From: Thermohalobaculum sp965247385
GTDB lineage: Bacteria > Pseudomonadota > Alphaproteobacteria > Rhodobacterales > Rhodobacteraceae
Assembly (NCBI GenBank): GCA_965247385.1
Contig: CBDFHG010000007.1
Location: 1,240,001 to 1,304,000 of the forward strand
Reading direction: 5' to 3'
DNA: 64,000 nucleotides
Shown here: in pieces, positions 16,764-24,762 of the stretch
Layout of the letters: every line of letters begins with the position of its first letter
Position numbering within the stretch: position 1 is the stretch's first letter
The notes under the pieces: generated by a model
Seen by the model: the letters and a program-made list of their open reading frames with translations, nothing else
What the model was told of the DNA's origin: nothing
Database searches by the model: none
Translations under genes and position numbers: made by a program

Positions 16764-17456
16764 TCAAGCGGTTTTGGCGGGCAGCGGGCATAGCCGTTCC
16801 AGCAGCGGGGCGATCTCGTCGTAATGGCTAACCACTGCGTCGGCGGCCAGATCGTCAAGCGGTTCGGCGGAGAAGCCGAAGCTGGTCAGCACACAGGGCA
16901 CCCCGGCCGCTCGCGCGGTTTGCAGGTCGACCTGTGTGTCGCCCAGCATAACGCACAGATCGGCTCGGGCGCCGATACGCCGGGCGGTTTCATACAGATG
17001 CTCCGGATCCGGTTTCCTGACCGGCAGCGTATCTGCTCCCAGCACCGCGCCGAAGCGCTCCAGCACACCCAGGCTATCCAGCAGCATCACTGCCAGCCGC
17101 TCGGGCTTGTTGGTGCAGACCCCGATCCGCCAGCCGGTTTCCGCCAGCGCATCGAGACATCGCAGCACACCGTCGAAAAGCAGCGTCTCTTCGGCCAGCC
17201 GCCCCTCATAGGCGATCAGCAAACCGGGATACAGATCGTCGGCGATCGCCTCGACCTCGGCCTCCGCCGGCGCGGCCGCCATAAGTGAACACGAGCGCCG
17301 GATCATCGAGCGCCCACCGCGCCCGGCATAGGATTTGTCGCGAGCCATATCCAACAACGGCAGGCCGCGCGGCGCGAGCACGGCATTGGCGGCGCCAAGC
17401 AGATCTGCCGCGGTATCCGCCAGTGTCCCGTCCAGGTCGAAAATCGCACCCCGCAT
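16764..17456 (-). CDS. gph: Phosphoglycolate phosphatase (HAD family)
   Basis: A 230-aa protein if started at the ATG directly before RGAIFDLDGTLADT, the first HAD motif with catalytic Asp in DLDGT. An in-frame ATG 7 codons upstream (17477) is also possible. Further motifs are GVCTNKPERL (motif II), KPDPEHLYE (Lys of motif III) and MLGDTQVDLQTARAAG (motif IV). Gph removes 2-phosphoglycolate made by DNA-repair or oxygenase reactions. It is divergent from glmU with a 126-base gap; gph beside glmU-glmS is a familiar order in Rhodobacteraceae. Confidence 0.85.
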   Translation of the reverse strand: MRGAIFDLDGTLADTAADLLGAANAVLAPRGLPLLDMARDKSYAGRGGRSMIRRSCSLMAAAPAEAEVEAIADDLYPGLLIAYEGRLAEETLLFDGVLRCLDALAETGWRIGVCTNKPERLAVMLLDSLGVLERFGAVLGADTLPVRKPDPEHLYETARRIGARADLCVMLGDTQVDLQTARAAGVPCVLTSFGFSAEPLDDLAADAVVSHYDEIAPLLERLCPLPAKTA

Positions 17457-17582
17457 ATGCTTTTCTTCTCCCGTCATATTCCCGCCGTGACCCTTCATTA
17501 ACAGCTTGCAAACCGTCCTCTGAAACGGATTCTAGGGTACAGACCTCTTTTTCTTGCCGCAGACTGCCGATATAGGGCGTGG

Positions 17583-18989
17583 ATGACCGAAAATAAGATG
17601 AACCCCCGGGGGAACGCTGTCGTAATCCTCGCCGCTGGCAAGGGTGCACGGATGCGTTCGGCTCTGCCCAAGGTGCTCCACCCCATCGCGGCGGCGCCGA
17701 TGCTGCATCACGCCATGCGCGCGGCGCTGTCACTGGCCCCTGCCCGCCTCGCGGTGGTCGTCGGTGCAGGAGCCGAAACTGGCGCCGATGCGGTGATCGA
17801 TGCCGCCCGCAGCCTGATCCCCGACGCAGCGGCCTGCGTACAGGCCGATCCGCTCGGCACCGGCCACGCAGTGCGGATGGCCGAAGCCGCGCTGGCGGAT
17901 TTCGAAGGCGACGTCTTCGTGTTGTTCGGCGACACGCCATTCATCTCGGCTGAAACGCTCGCCGCCATGGTCGCGGCCAGAACGGGCGGCGCCGATCTGG
18001 TCGCGCTCGGGTTCGATGCGGCGGAGCCCGGCGGTTATGGCCGCATGGTCACCGGGCCGGGCGATAAGCTGGAGCGGATCGTCGAGGCGAAGGACGCCAG
18101 CGAGCAGGAACTGACCATCCGCACCTGCAACTCCGGTGTCCTGGCGGCGGACCGTGCGACGCTGTTCGGCCTGTTGGCGCGCGTCGGCAACGACAACGCC
18201 AAGGGCGAGTACTACCTGACCGACGTGATCTGGCTGGCCCGCACACAGGGTCTGACCGCCCGCGTCGTACGCGGCGACGAGGCTGAAACGCTCGGCATCA
18301 ACGACCGGCTGCAACTGGCCGGGGCCGAGGCCGCCTTCCAGGCCCGGGCGCGCCTGAGCGCAATGCTGGGCGGCACCACCCTGACCGCGCCCGAGACCGT
18401 GTTTCTGGCCTGGGACACGCAGCTCGGCCGCGACGTCACCATCGGCCCCAACGTCGTCTTCGGCCCCGGCGTCGAAATCGCCGACGGCGCCGAGATCCGC
18501 GCCTTCAGCCATCTCGAGCATTGTCGCGTCGGCCCCGGCGCCATCATCGGCCCGTTCGCCCGGCTGCGCCCGGGATCGGAGATCGGCGCGGGTGCGCGTA
18601 TCGGCAACTTCGTCGAGATCAAGAACGCGGTGTTCGGCGCCGGTGCCAAGGCCAACCACCTCGCCTATGTCGGCGACGCCACTGTCGGTGCGCGGGCCAA
18701 TCTGGGCGCGGGCACCATCACTTGCAACTATGACGGCTTCGCCAAGCATCGGACCGAGATCGGCGAGGGCGCGTTCGTCGGCGTCAACACGGCGCTGGTC
18801 GCGCCGGTCAGCATCGGCGACAATGCCTATGTGGGCACCGGCACCGTGGTCACCCGCGATGTCCCCGGGGACGCTCTGGCGCTGTCGCGCACACCGCAGA
18901 CCAACCGCGAGGGCTTCGCCCCCCGCCTGCGCGAGACGATACAGGCGCGGGCACGGGCACGGGCGGGTTCGCAGGATGACAAGAAATGA
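17583..18989 (+). CDS. glmU: Bifunctional GlcN-1-P acetyltransferase / GlcNAc-1-P uridylyltransferase
   Basis: A 468-aa protein. The N-terminal pyrophosphorylase domain (1-230) begins with VVILAAGKGARMRSALPKVL, the nucleotide-binding signature. The C-terminal half (about 255-455) is a left-handed beta-helix of hexapeptide repeats, with catalytic-region sequence AYVGDATVGARANLGAG. GlmU makes UDP-GlcNAc for peptidoglycan and lipopolysaccharide. It is followed 30 bases later by glmS, which makes the precursor glucosamine-6-phosphate, so the two form a pathway operon. Confidence 0.96.
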   Translation: MTENKMNPRGNAVVILAAGKGARMRSALPKVLHPIAAAPMLHHAMRAALSLAPARLAVVVGAGAETGADAVIDAARSLIPDAAACVQADPLGTGHAVRMAEAALADFEGDVFVLFGDTPFISAETLAAMVAARTGGADLVALGFDAAEPGGYGRMVTGPGDKLERIVEAKDASEQELTIRTCNSGVLAADRATLFGLLARVGNDNAKGEYYLTDVIWLARTQGLTARVVRGDEAETLGINDRLQLAGAEAAFQARARLSAMLGGTTLTAPETVFLAWDTQLGRDVTIGPNVVFGPGVEIADGAEIRAFSHLEHCRVGPGAIIGPFARLRPGSEIGAGARIGNFVEIKNAVFGAGAKANHLAYVGDATVGARANLGAGTITCNYDGFAKHRTEIGEGAFVGVNTALVAPVSIGDNAYVGTGTVVTRDVPGDALALSRTPQTNREGFAPRLRETIQARARARAGSQDDKK

Positions 18990-19019
18990 TCACCGGAAAC
19001 CGGGCGTAGGAGACAGGAC

Positions 19020-20843
19020 ATGTGCGGAATCGTCGGAGTCCTGGGCCAGCTCGAAGTGGCGCCTCGCATTCTCGATGCGCTGAAACGGCTGGAGTATCGC
19101 GGCTATGACAGCGCCGGGCTGACCACGTTGCAAAACGGCGCGCCGATCCGGCGCCGCGCCGTCGGCAAGCTGGGCGAGTTGATCAAGCTGGTTTCGCACG
19201 ACCCCGCCCCCGGCACTGCCGGGATCGGCCACACCCGCTGGGCCACCCACGGGGCGCCGAGTAAGGAGAATGCGCACCCCCACGCGGCCGGGCCGGTGCA
19301 TGTGGTCCATAACGGTATAATCGAAAACTTCCGCGAACTGCGCACCGAACTGGAAGCCAACGGCGTCAGCTGCCAGACCGAGACCGACACCGAGGTCGTC
19401 GCCCAGCTCGTCGCCCATGCCATGGCGGGCGGCATGGACCCGGCCGAGGCCGTCGCCGCCACCCTGCCCCGGCTCGAAGGCGCCTTCGCGCTGGCGTTCC
19501 TGTTCAAGAACCAGCCCGACCTGATGATTGCCGCGCGCCACGGCTCGCCACTGGCCATCGGCTGGGGCGAGGACGAGATGTTCATCGGCTCGGACGCGCT
19601 GGCGCTGTCGCCGATGACCTCGCGCATCACCTATCTGGACGAGGGCGACTGGGCCGTCGTCACCCGCTCCGGCGCCGATATCTTCGACCGCGAGGGCCAG
19701 ATGGTCGATCGCGGCATCAAGACGGTCTCGGTCGAATCGAGCCTGGTCGACAAGGGCGCCCATCGCCATTTCATGCTCAAGGAGATCCACGAGCAGCCAA
19801 CCGTCCTCAACCACGTCCTGTCGCGCTACGTCGCCGCCGACCGGTCACGAATCAGTTCGCCCGCCGAGGCGGTCGACTGGGCCAACCTCACCCGGCTGAT
19901 CATTGTCGCCTGCGGCACCGCCTCCTATGCCGGTATGGTGGCGAAATACTGGTTCGAGCAACTCGCCGGTCTGCCGGTCGAACTCGATTTCGCCTCCGAA
20001 TTCCGCTACCGCGACCCGCCGCTCGCGCCCAGCGAGGTAGCGATCTTCATCAGCCAGTCCGGCGAGACCGCCGATACCCTGGCGGCATTGCGCCACGCCG
20101 CCGGGCGGGTGCAGAAGACCATTGGCATCCTCAATGTCACCGAGAGCACCATTGCCCGCGAGGTCGACCTGGTACTGCCGACCCTGGCCGGGCGCGAGAT
20201 CGGCGTCGCCTCGACCAAGGCGTTCACCTGCCAGCTGCTGAACCTGGCCTGCACCGCTATCCTGGCGGGCCGCCAGCGTGGCCGGATCGACACCGACCGC
20301 GAGCGCGGGCTGGTCGCGGCGCTGCTGGAGACCCCCCGGCTGGTCTCGGAAGCGTTGGCCGCAGAGGACCGTATCGCCGCCGTCGCACAGGAGATGGCGG
20401 GGGCCCGCGACATCCTCTTTTTTGGCCGCGGTCAGATGTTCCCGATGGCTCTGGAAGGCGCGCTGAAGCTCAAGGAAATCAGCTATATCCACGCCGAGGG
20501 CTACGCCAGCGGCGAGCTCAAGCACGGCCCCATCGCCCTGATCGACGAAACCGTGCCGGTGGTGGTGATGGCGCCGAAGGACAATCTCTTCGACAAGACC
20601 GTCTCGAACATGCAGGAGGTCATGGCGCGGGGCGGCCGCGTGGTTCTGGTCACCGACCCCGCCGGTGCGCAAACCGCCGCCGACGACGCCTGGCAGGTGC
20701 TGCAAATGCCGACCTGCGATCATCTCATCGCGCCCATCATCTACGCGATCCCTGCCCAGCTATTGGCCTATCACGCCGCACTCGCCAAGGGCACCGATGT
20801 CGACCAGCCAAGAAACCTCGCCAAATCGGTCACGGTCGAATAG
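19020..20843 (+). CDS. glmS: Glutamine-fructose-6-phosphate aminotransferase
   Basis: A 607-aa protein. Cys after the initiator Met (MCGIVGVLG) is the glutaminase nucleophile exposed after Met removal. The glutamine amidotransferase domain (1-220) is followed by two SIS sugar-isomerase domains (about 285-420 and 455-590, with SQSGETADTLAALR and EISYIHAEGYASGELKHGP). It converts fructose-6-P and glutamine to glucosamine-6-P, the entry step of amino-sugar synthesis. AGGAGACAGGAC precedes the ATG. No glmS ribozyme is seen in the short glmU-glmS gap. Confidence 0.96.
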   Translation: MCGIVGVLGQLEVAPRILDALKRLEYRGYDSAGLTTLQNGAPIRRRAVGKLGELIKLVSHDPAPGTAGIGHTRWATHGAPSKENAHPHAAGPVHVVHNGIIENFRELRTELEANGVSCQTETDTEVVAQLVAHAMAGGMDPAEAVAATLPRLEGAFALAFLFKNQPDLMIAARHGSPLAIGWGEDEMFIGSDALALSPMTSRITYLDEGDWAVVTRSGADIFDREGQMVDRGIKTVSVESSLVDKGAHRHFMLKEIHEQPTVLNHVLSRYVAADRSRISSPAEAVDWANLTRLIIVACGTASYAGMVAKYWFEQLAGLPVELDFASEFRYRDPPLAPSEVAIFISQSGETADTLAALRHAAGRVQKTIGILNVTESTIAREVDLVLPTLAGREIGVASTKAFTCQLLNLACTAILAGRQRGRIDTDRERGLVAALLETPRLVSEALAAEDRIAAVAQEMAGARDILFFGRGQMFPMALEGALKLKEISYIHAEGYASGELKHGPIALIDETVPVVVMAPKDNLFDKTVSNMQEVMARGGRVVLVTDPAGAQTAADDAWQVLQMPTCDHLIAPIIYAIPAQLLAYHAALAKGTDVDQPRNLAKSVTVE

Positions 20844-20892
20844 ACTGCCGCGATCCTCGGGGGAGTAACGTGGGACGGGAAGGATTTCACCC

Positions 20893-21441
20893 ATGCGGAA
20901 TTTTCTGCTTGTGGCCGCGTGTGTGTTCGTGTCGGGATGTTTGGCAACTCAGACGCAGGTTACGCCCCAGGTGGCGCCTGTGGCGAATGCCGTCAACAGC
21001 GATTGCTATACGGTCGATTTGTTTACCAATGGCACGGTCGAAAAACCGGCCGCCGATGTGCCTGAGGCATACCGCCAGTTCCTCGGAGAATGGGGGGGAG
21101 GCGCCTGGAATGACTTCTGGTGCCACGATCTGCTGGTGATCAAGGTGCATGCCGATGGCCAGGTCGATCTGGTCGAGATGCTGGCTCCACATGAGCCCTG
21201 GAACTATCCCGCGACCGCATTCCGGCGCAAAGCCCGGATCGACACCGACGGCAACCTGCGTTTCGTCTATGGCACCGAACGGCTGAGTTACCGCATCGAG
21301 AGCGGCAAACTCGTCGGCAGCCGCAGCGGGCTTTACGGCAATCTCGAGATCGTTTTGGTGCGCCGTGGCGCCCCACCAATCCCGACGCCCAACCCGCTTC
21401 GCCTGACCCAGCTCATGGCGGTGCCAACGCCGGGCAGCTAA
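20893..21441 (+). CDS. Predicted lipoprotein of unknown function
   Basis: A 182-aa protein. The N-terminal signal MRNFLLVAACVFVSGC is a type II signal peptide with lipobox VSGC (Cys16), so the mature protein should be lipid-anchored. The rest has no recognised domain. It contains two further Cys (about 38 and 77) that could form a disulfide, several Trp, and a beta-rich C-terminus. It starts 50 bases after glmS and may be read from the same operon. The stop overlaps a strong hairpin. Confidence 0.7.
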   Translation: MRNFLLVAACVFVSGCLATQTQVTPQVAPVANAVNSDCYTVDLFTNGTVEKPAADVPEAYRQFLGEWGGGAWNDFWCHDLLVIKVHADGQVDLVEMLAPHEPWNYPATAFRRKARIDTDGNLRFVYGTERLSYRIESGKLVGSRSGLYGNLEIVLVRRGAPPIPTPNPLRLTQLMAVPTPGS

Positions 21442-21470
21442 TCCCAAGGCGCGTTGGCGCGCCTTGGGAT
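21441..21470 (+). terminator. Hairpin at end of glmU-glmS-lipoprotein unit
   Basis: A perfect 13-bp stem (21441-21453 with 21458-21470, ATCCCAAGGCGCG) has a TTGG loop and starts at the last base of the stop codon. No T-run follows, so it is either a weak terminator or an mRNA-stabilising hairpin. Confidence 0.55.
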
Positions 21471-21471
21471 T

Positions 21472-21533
21472 ATGCGCCTGCCCGGCCCCCTGTGGTGACC
21501 TGCGCGCGGCCTTCGAACAGGAGCAGAAAATAC
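21472..21533. repeat. Dispersed intergenic repeat, copy 2 (split by IS66)
   Basis: It starts ATGCGCCTGCCCGGCCCCCT like the copy at 12363. The remainder (GGCCGGGGAGCGGCGCGCGC) continues at 23976 on the other side of IS66, so the repeat was intact before the insertion. Confidence 0.6.
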
Positions 21534-21640
21534 GTAACCGTCCGGTCTCCCCGCCCTTGAAGGGTTTGTGATTGGCGTGCGAGTCTTCGCGTGATCGCGG
21601 GCGATAATGTCCGTTTGAATTACGAGGACACTTGAACTTG

Positions 21641-21994
21641 ATGGATCATCGTAGAGGCAATCGGCGGAGCTACTCGAATGCGTTCAAGCGCCGTGTTGTG
21701 GCCGAGGCGCTTGAGCCTGGGGCTTCGGTTGCGTCGGTGGCGCGCCATCACGGGCTGAGCGCGACCATGGTGTTCGCGTGGCGTCGTGATCCGCGGTTTG
21801 GGCCAGGTGGTGATGGGGTGTTTTTCCTGCCTGTCGAGGTGATGTCGACTGCGATCACCGCCGCGCCGGAGCCGATCAGCCCTGTCAGCGACGGCCGGGT
21901 CGAGATTGCCCTTCCATCGGGCCATCGTCTGACGCTCAGCGGTGCCTTTGATCCGGACATGGTGGTGCTGTTGGCGCGAGGTCTGAGCGCATGA
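21641..21994 (+). CDS. tnpA: IS66 accessory protein TnpA
   Basis: A 117-aa protein from the ATG at 21641. The N-terminal helix-turn-helix (residues about 10-50, RRSYSNAFKRRVVAEAL, then VASVARHHGLSATMVFAWRR) is typical of IS66 TnpA, a small DNA-binding protein needed with TnpB for transposition. It ends in an ATGA overlap with tnpB. Confidence 0.88.
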   Translation: MDHRRGNRRSYSNAFKRRVVAEALEPGASVASVARHHGLSATMVFAWRRDPRFGPGGDGVFFLPVEVMSTAITAAPEPISPVSDGRVEIALPSGHRLTLSGAFDPDMVVLLARGLSA

Positions 21995-22338
21995 TCCCGG
22001 TTCCCGCGCAGACGAAGGTCTGGCTGGCGGCTGGCGTTACCGATATGCGCAAGGGGTTCAACGGTTTGTCGGCGCTGCCCGAGAAGGTTCTGGAGCAGGA
22101 CCCGTATTCCGGGCACTTGTTCGTGTTCCGGGGACGGCGCGCCGATCTGATCAAGGTCATATGGTGGGACGGGCAAGGGGCGTGTCTGTTTTCCAGGCGT
22201 CTGGAGCGCGGCAGGTTCGTCTGGCCATCGCCGGCGCATGGCAGGTTGTCGGTGACATCGGCGCAACTGGCGAGGCTGTTGGAGGGCATCGACTGGCGCG
22301 CGCCGCTGCGCACCTGGCGGCCCCTGACGGCAGGATGA
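21991..22338 (+). CDS. tnpB: IS66 accessory protein TnpB
   Basis: A 115-aa protein with the IS66 TnpB (Orf2) block VWLAAGVTDMRKGFNGLS, then HLFVFRGRRADLIKVIWWDGQG and LFSRRLERGRFVWP. It is required for IS66 transposition; biochemical role unknown. Translationally coupled to tnpA. Confidence 0.92.
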   Translation: MIPVPAQTKVWLAAGVTDMRKGFNGLSALPEKVLEQDPYSGHLFVFRGRRADLIKVIWWDGQGACLFSRRLERGRFVWPSPAHGRLSVTSAQLARLLEGIDWRAPLRTWRPLTAG

Positions 22339-22406
22339 TTTTCTGAACAAAAACAGAGAAATATGACGCTTTTGGGGTTCCCTTCAGTGTCGCGTTCTGG
22401 TATAGA

Positions 22407-23915
22407 ATGGCTATGCTGGATCAGACCAAATCACTGCCCGATAATCCCTCGGAATTGAGGGTGTTCGCGGGGCAATTGGTGGCGACGGTCAAGTCCCAGG
22501 CGCTCCGGATCGCCAAGCTGGAACACCAGCTCGCCGGTCATCGCCGCCATCGGTTTGGCTCGAAGTCGGAGACGATGGATCAGCTTGAACTCGGGCTCGA
22601 AGAGGAAGAGATCGCGGCGGCGAAGATCGCGCCGCCTGCGTCGCCTGATACTGTCGCCGGGCCGAAGAACAAACCAAAGCGCAAACCGTTGCCGGACAGC
22701 TTGCCGCGCAACGAGCAAGTGCTGTCGCCCGGCGAGGCCTGCGGCAAGTGCGGCGAGGTTCTGAAGAAACTCGGCGAAGATGTCACCGAAGAGCTGGAAT
22801 ACGTCCCTGGCCGGTTCATCGTGAACCGCTTTGTCCGGCCCCGCATGGCTTGCACGTGTTGCGAGGCGATCTGCCAGGCACCATTGCCCTCGCGCCCGAT
22901 CGAGCGGGGTCGTCCCGGCCCGGGCCTGCTGGCCCATGTGCTGGTCTCGAAGTATGCCGATCACCTCCCGCTCTATCGCCAGTCCCGGATATTCGATCGC
23001 GACGGCATTGATCTCGACCGCTCGACCCTGTCCGACTGGGTCGGCAAATCGGCGGCACTGCTGGAACCATTGGCTGATATGGTCGGGCGCCATGTTCAGC
23101 GCGGCCAGGCGATCTTTGCCGACGACACCACCCTGAAGATGCAGGTGAAGGGCACCGGCAAATGCAAGACCGCCCGGATCTGGACCTATGTTCGCGACGA
23201 ACGGCCATGGGGCGGCGCCGACCCACCAGCGGCATGGTATCAGTTCACCGTCGATCGCAAGGGCGAGCACCCCACCAAACACCTGGCCGGGTACAAGGGC
23301 TGGATGCACGCGGACGGCTATGCCGGGTTCAACGAGCTCTACCGATCCGGTGGTGTCGATGAAGTCGCCTGCATGGCCCATATCCGGCGCAAGTTCACCG
23401 ATGTCTTCCAGTCGGAGGGCTCGATCATCGCCGAGGAAGCCATCAAGCGCATCGCCGGGCTCTACGTCGTCGAGAAGGATGCCCGCGGCAGTGTGCCCAT
23501 CGAGCGGGTCCAACTCCGGCAAGCCCGCGCCAAACCGATCTTCGATGCTCTGGAAGCCTGGCTGCAAACCCGGCTGCCAAAGATCTCCGGCAAGTCCGAA
23601 CTCGCCAAGGCGATCCGCTACGCCCTGACCCGGATGAGGCGCCTGCGCCCGTATCTCGACCACGGCTTTCTGGAGATCGACAACAATTCCGCCGAACGCG
23701 CCATGAAGCCGATAGCCCTGGGTCGCAAGAATTATCTTTTTGTCGGCTCAGAGGCTGGCGGTAAATCCGCCGCCATCGCCTATACCCTGATCGAGACCGC
23801 CAGGCTCAACGGCGTCGATCCCCAGGCCTGGCTGACCGATGTGCTCAGTCGCATCGCCGATCACAAAATCACCAAACTCGACGAGTTGCTCCCGTGGCGC
23901 TTCGCTCAGACCTGA
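22407..23915 (+). CDS. tnpC: IS66 transposase TnpC
   Basis: A 502-aa protein. The N-terminal helical segment is followed by a zinc-finger-like block (CGKCGEVL ... CTCCEAICQAPLP, residues about 112-170). The DDE domain has FADDTTLKM, HADGYAGFNELY and the Glu in NNSAERAMK, then the C-terminal helix ending in LDELLPWRF. No lesion is visible, so this copy is probably competent. Confidence 0.93.
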   Translation: MAMLDQTKSLPDNPSELRVFAGQLVATVKSQALRIAKLEHQLAGHRRHRFGSKSETMDQLELGLEEEEIAAAKIAPPASPDTVAGPKNKPKRKPLPDSLPRNEQVLSPGEACGKCGEVLKKLGEDVTEELEYVPGRFIVNRFVRPRMACTCCEAICQAPLPSRPIERGRPGPGLLAHVLVSKYADHLPLYRQSRIFDRDGIDLDRSTLSDWVGKSAALLEPLADMVGRHVQRGQAIFADDTTLKMQVKGTGKCKTARIWTYVRDERPWGGADPPAAWYQFTVDRKGEHPTKHLAGYKGWMHADGYAGFNELYRSGGVDEVACMAHIRRKFTDVFQSEGSIIAEEAIKRIAGLYVVEKDARGSVPIERVQLRQARAKPIFDALEAWLQTRLPKISGKSELAKAIRYALTRMRRLRPYLDHGFLEIDNNSAERAMKPIALGRKNYLFVGSEAGGKSAAIAYTLIETARLNGVDPQAWLTDVLSRIADHKITKLDELLPWRFAQT

Positions 23916-24051
23916 GCGCAATCGGCCGACGCTGAACCGAACCAGAGCCCCGAGACCGGACGCTTACGAAAATACGGCCGGGGAGCGGCGCGCGCCATCC
24001 AGCGAACCCGACTGCCCAACCGGAAGGGATGTCCTGCCCGAGTGGAAGGCT

Positions 24052-24641
24052 CTGCTTCAGCGTGACCAACACCTCGTTGTCGCGCCATTTTTGAGGGAAT
24101 CCAGGGCGGGTCATAGCCCGCCAGGGTAAAGTCGCCCCTGTGCTCGATGCCCTTTGCCGCCAGCGGCCTCCAGGTTGGCGACCTGATCGCGCATCACCCT
24201 TTCGTTCAGCTTGCCGGGAAACACGATCACCGCAACCCGCCGGGCCGGAAACTCGACGACGCGGATGCGCCGATCGAGCGGTTGCGGCGCGGACTCGGGC
24301 CGATAACCCTTCGGCGGGGCGAACATGGTGGTCCAGCCGCTCGCCAGATCGTCGCGCACCATGGTTGGAACCGTCATTTCGATCGGTTCCGGCACGGTGT
24401 TCTTGCCAAGGTAATATTGCTCAAGCTTGATGTAGCCTTGGCTGACCGACTGTCTGTAGGTTCCCCGCATGGTGAACTGCGCCACCACCATGGTGTCGTA
24501 GTCGCGGATCTCGAATTCCTTTTCGGTGCTGACCTCGATATATTCGGGCCGTTCCTGCTTGGCATCGGCCCGCTCGGCACCGCCGATCAGTGCCAAGGCG
24601 GCCAGCATCAGCGCCGCCCCCGTTTGCAACCTCCACCGCAT
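24052..24641 (-). pseudogene. SOUL heme-binding family protein, frameshifted near C-terminus
   Basis: The gene starts at the ATG at 24641 with a signal peptide (MRWRLQTGAALMLAALALIGG..ADA). The SOUL/HBP core follows: EYIEVSTEKEFEIRDYDTMVVAQ, then GKNTVPEPIEMTVPT. The C-terminus normally has GDFTLAGYDPPWIPS.KWRDNEVLVTLK. Here it is spread over three frames, with one extra G at about 24150 (AAAGGGC) and one extra A at about 24090 (CAAAAATGG). Both are in homopolymers, so either a decaying gene or sequencing error. The open frame ends early at 24111. An IS66 is inserted just downstream. Confidence 0.72.
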
Positions 24642-24762
24642 AATTGACCCATCCTGCTTTTCACGCGCTTGCGCGACATCTATTCCTGTCAACAGGTTAT
24701 CAAAAATTCCTAATCCAATCTCGTAGTTTTATCCGCCAGCCCGGCGAAACGGCTGCGCGGCG

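Larger units (their letters stand above)
21534..23967 (+). mobile_element. IS66-family element, copy 1 (intact, 2434 bp)
   Basis: The 16-bp inverted ends GTAACCGTCCGGTCTC (21534-21549) and the complement of GTAAGCGTCCGGTCTC (23952-23967) are flanked by the perfect 8-bp duplication GAAAATAC (21526-21533 and 23968-23975), the normal IS66 target duplication. The three genes tnpA, tnpB and tnpC are all open. Confidence 0.95.

Noticed and set aside
19000..19020. glmS ribozyme or riboswitch between glmU and glmS
   Set aside because: Only 30 bases separate the genes and no fold is possible; such ribozymes are typical of Gram-positive bacteria.
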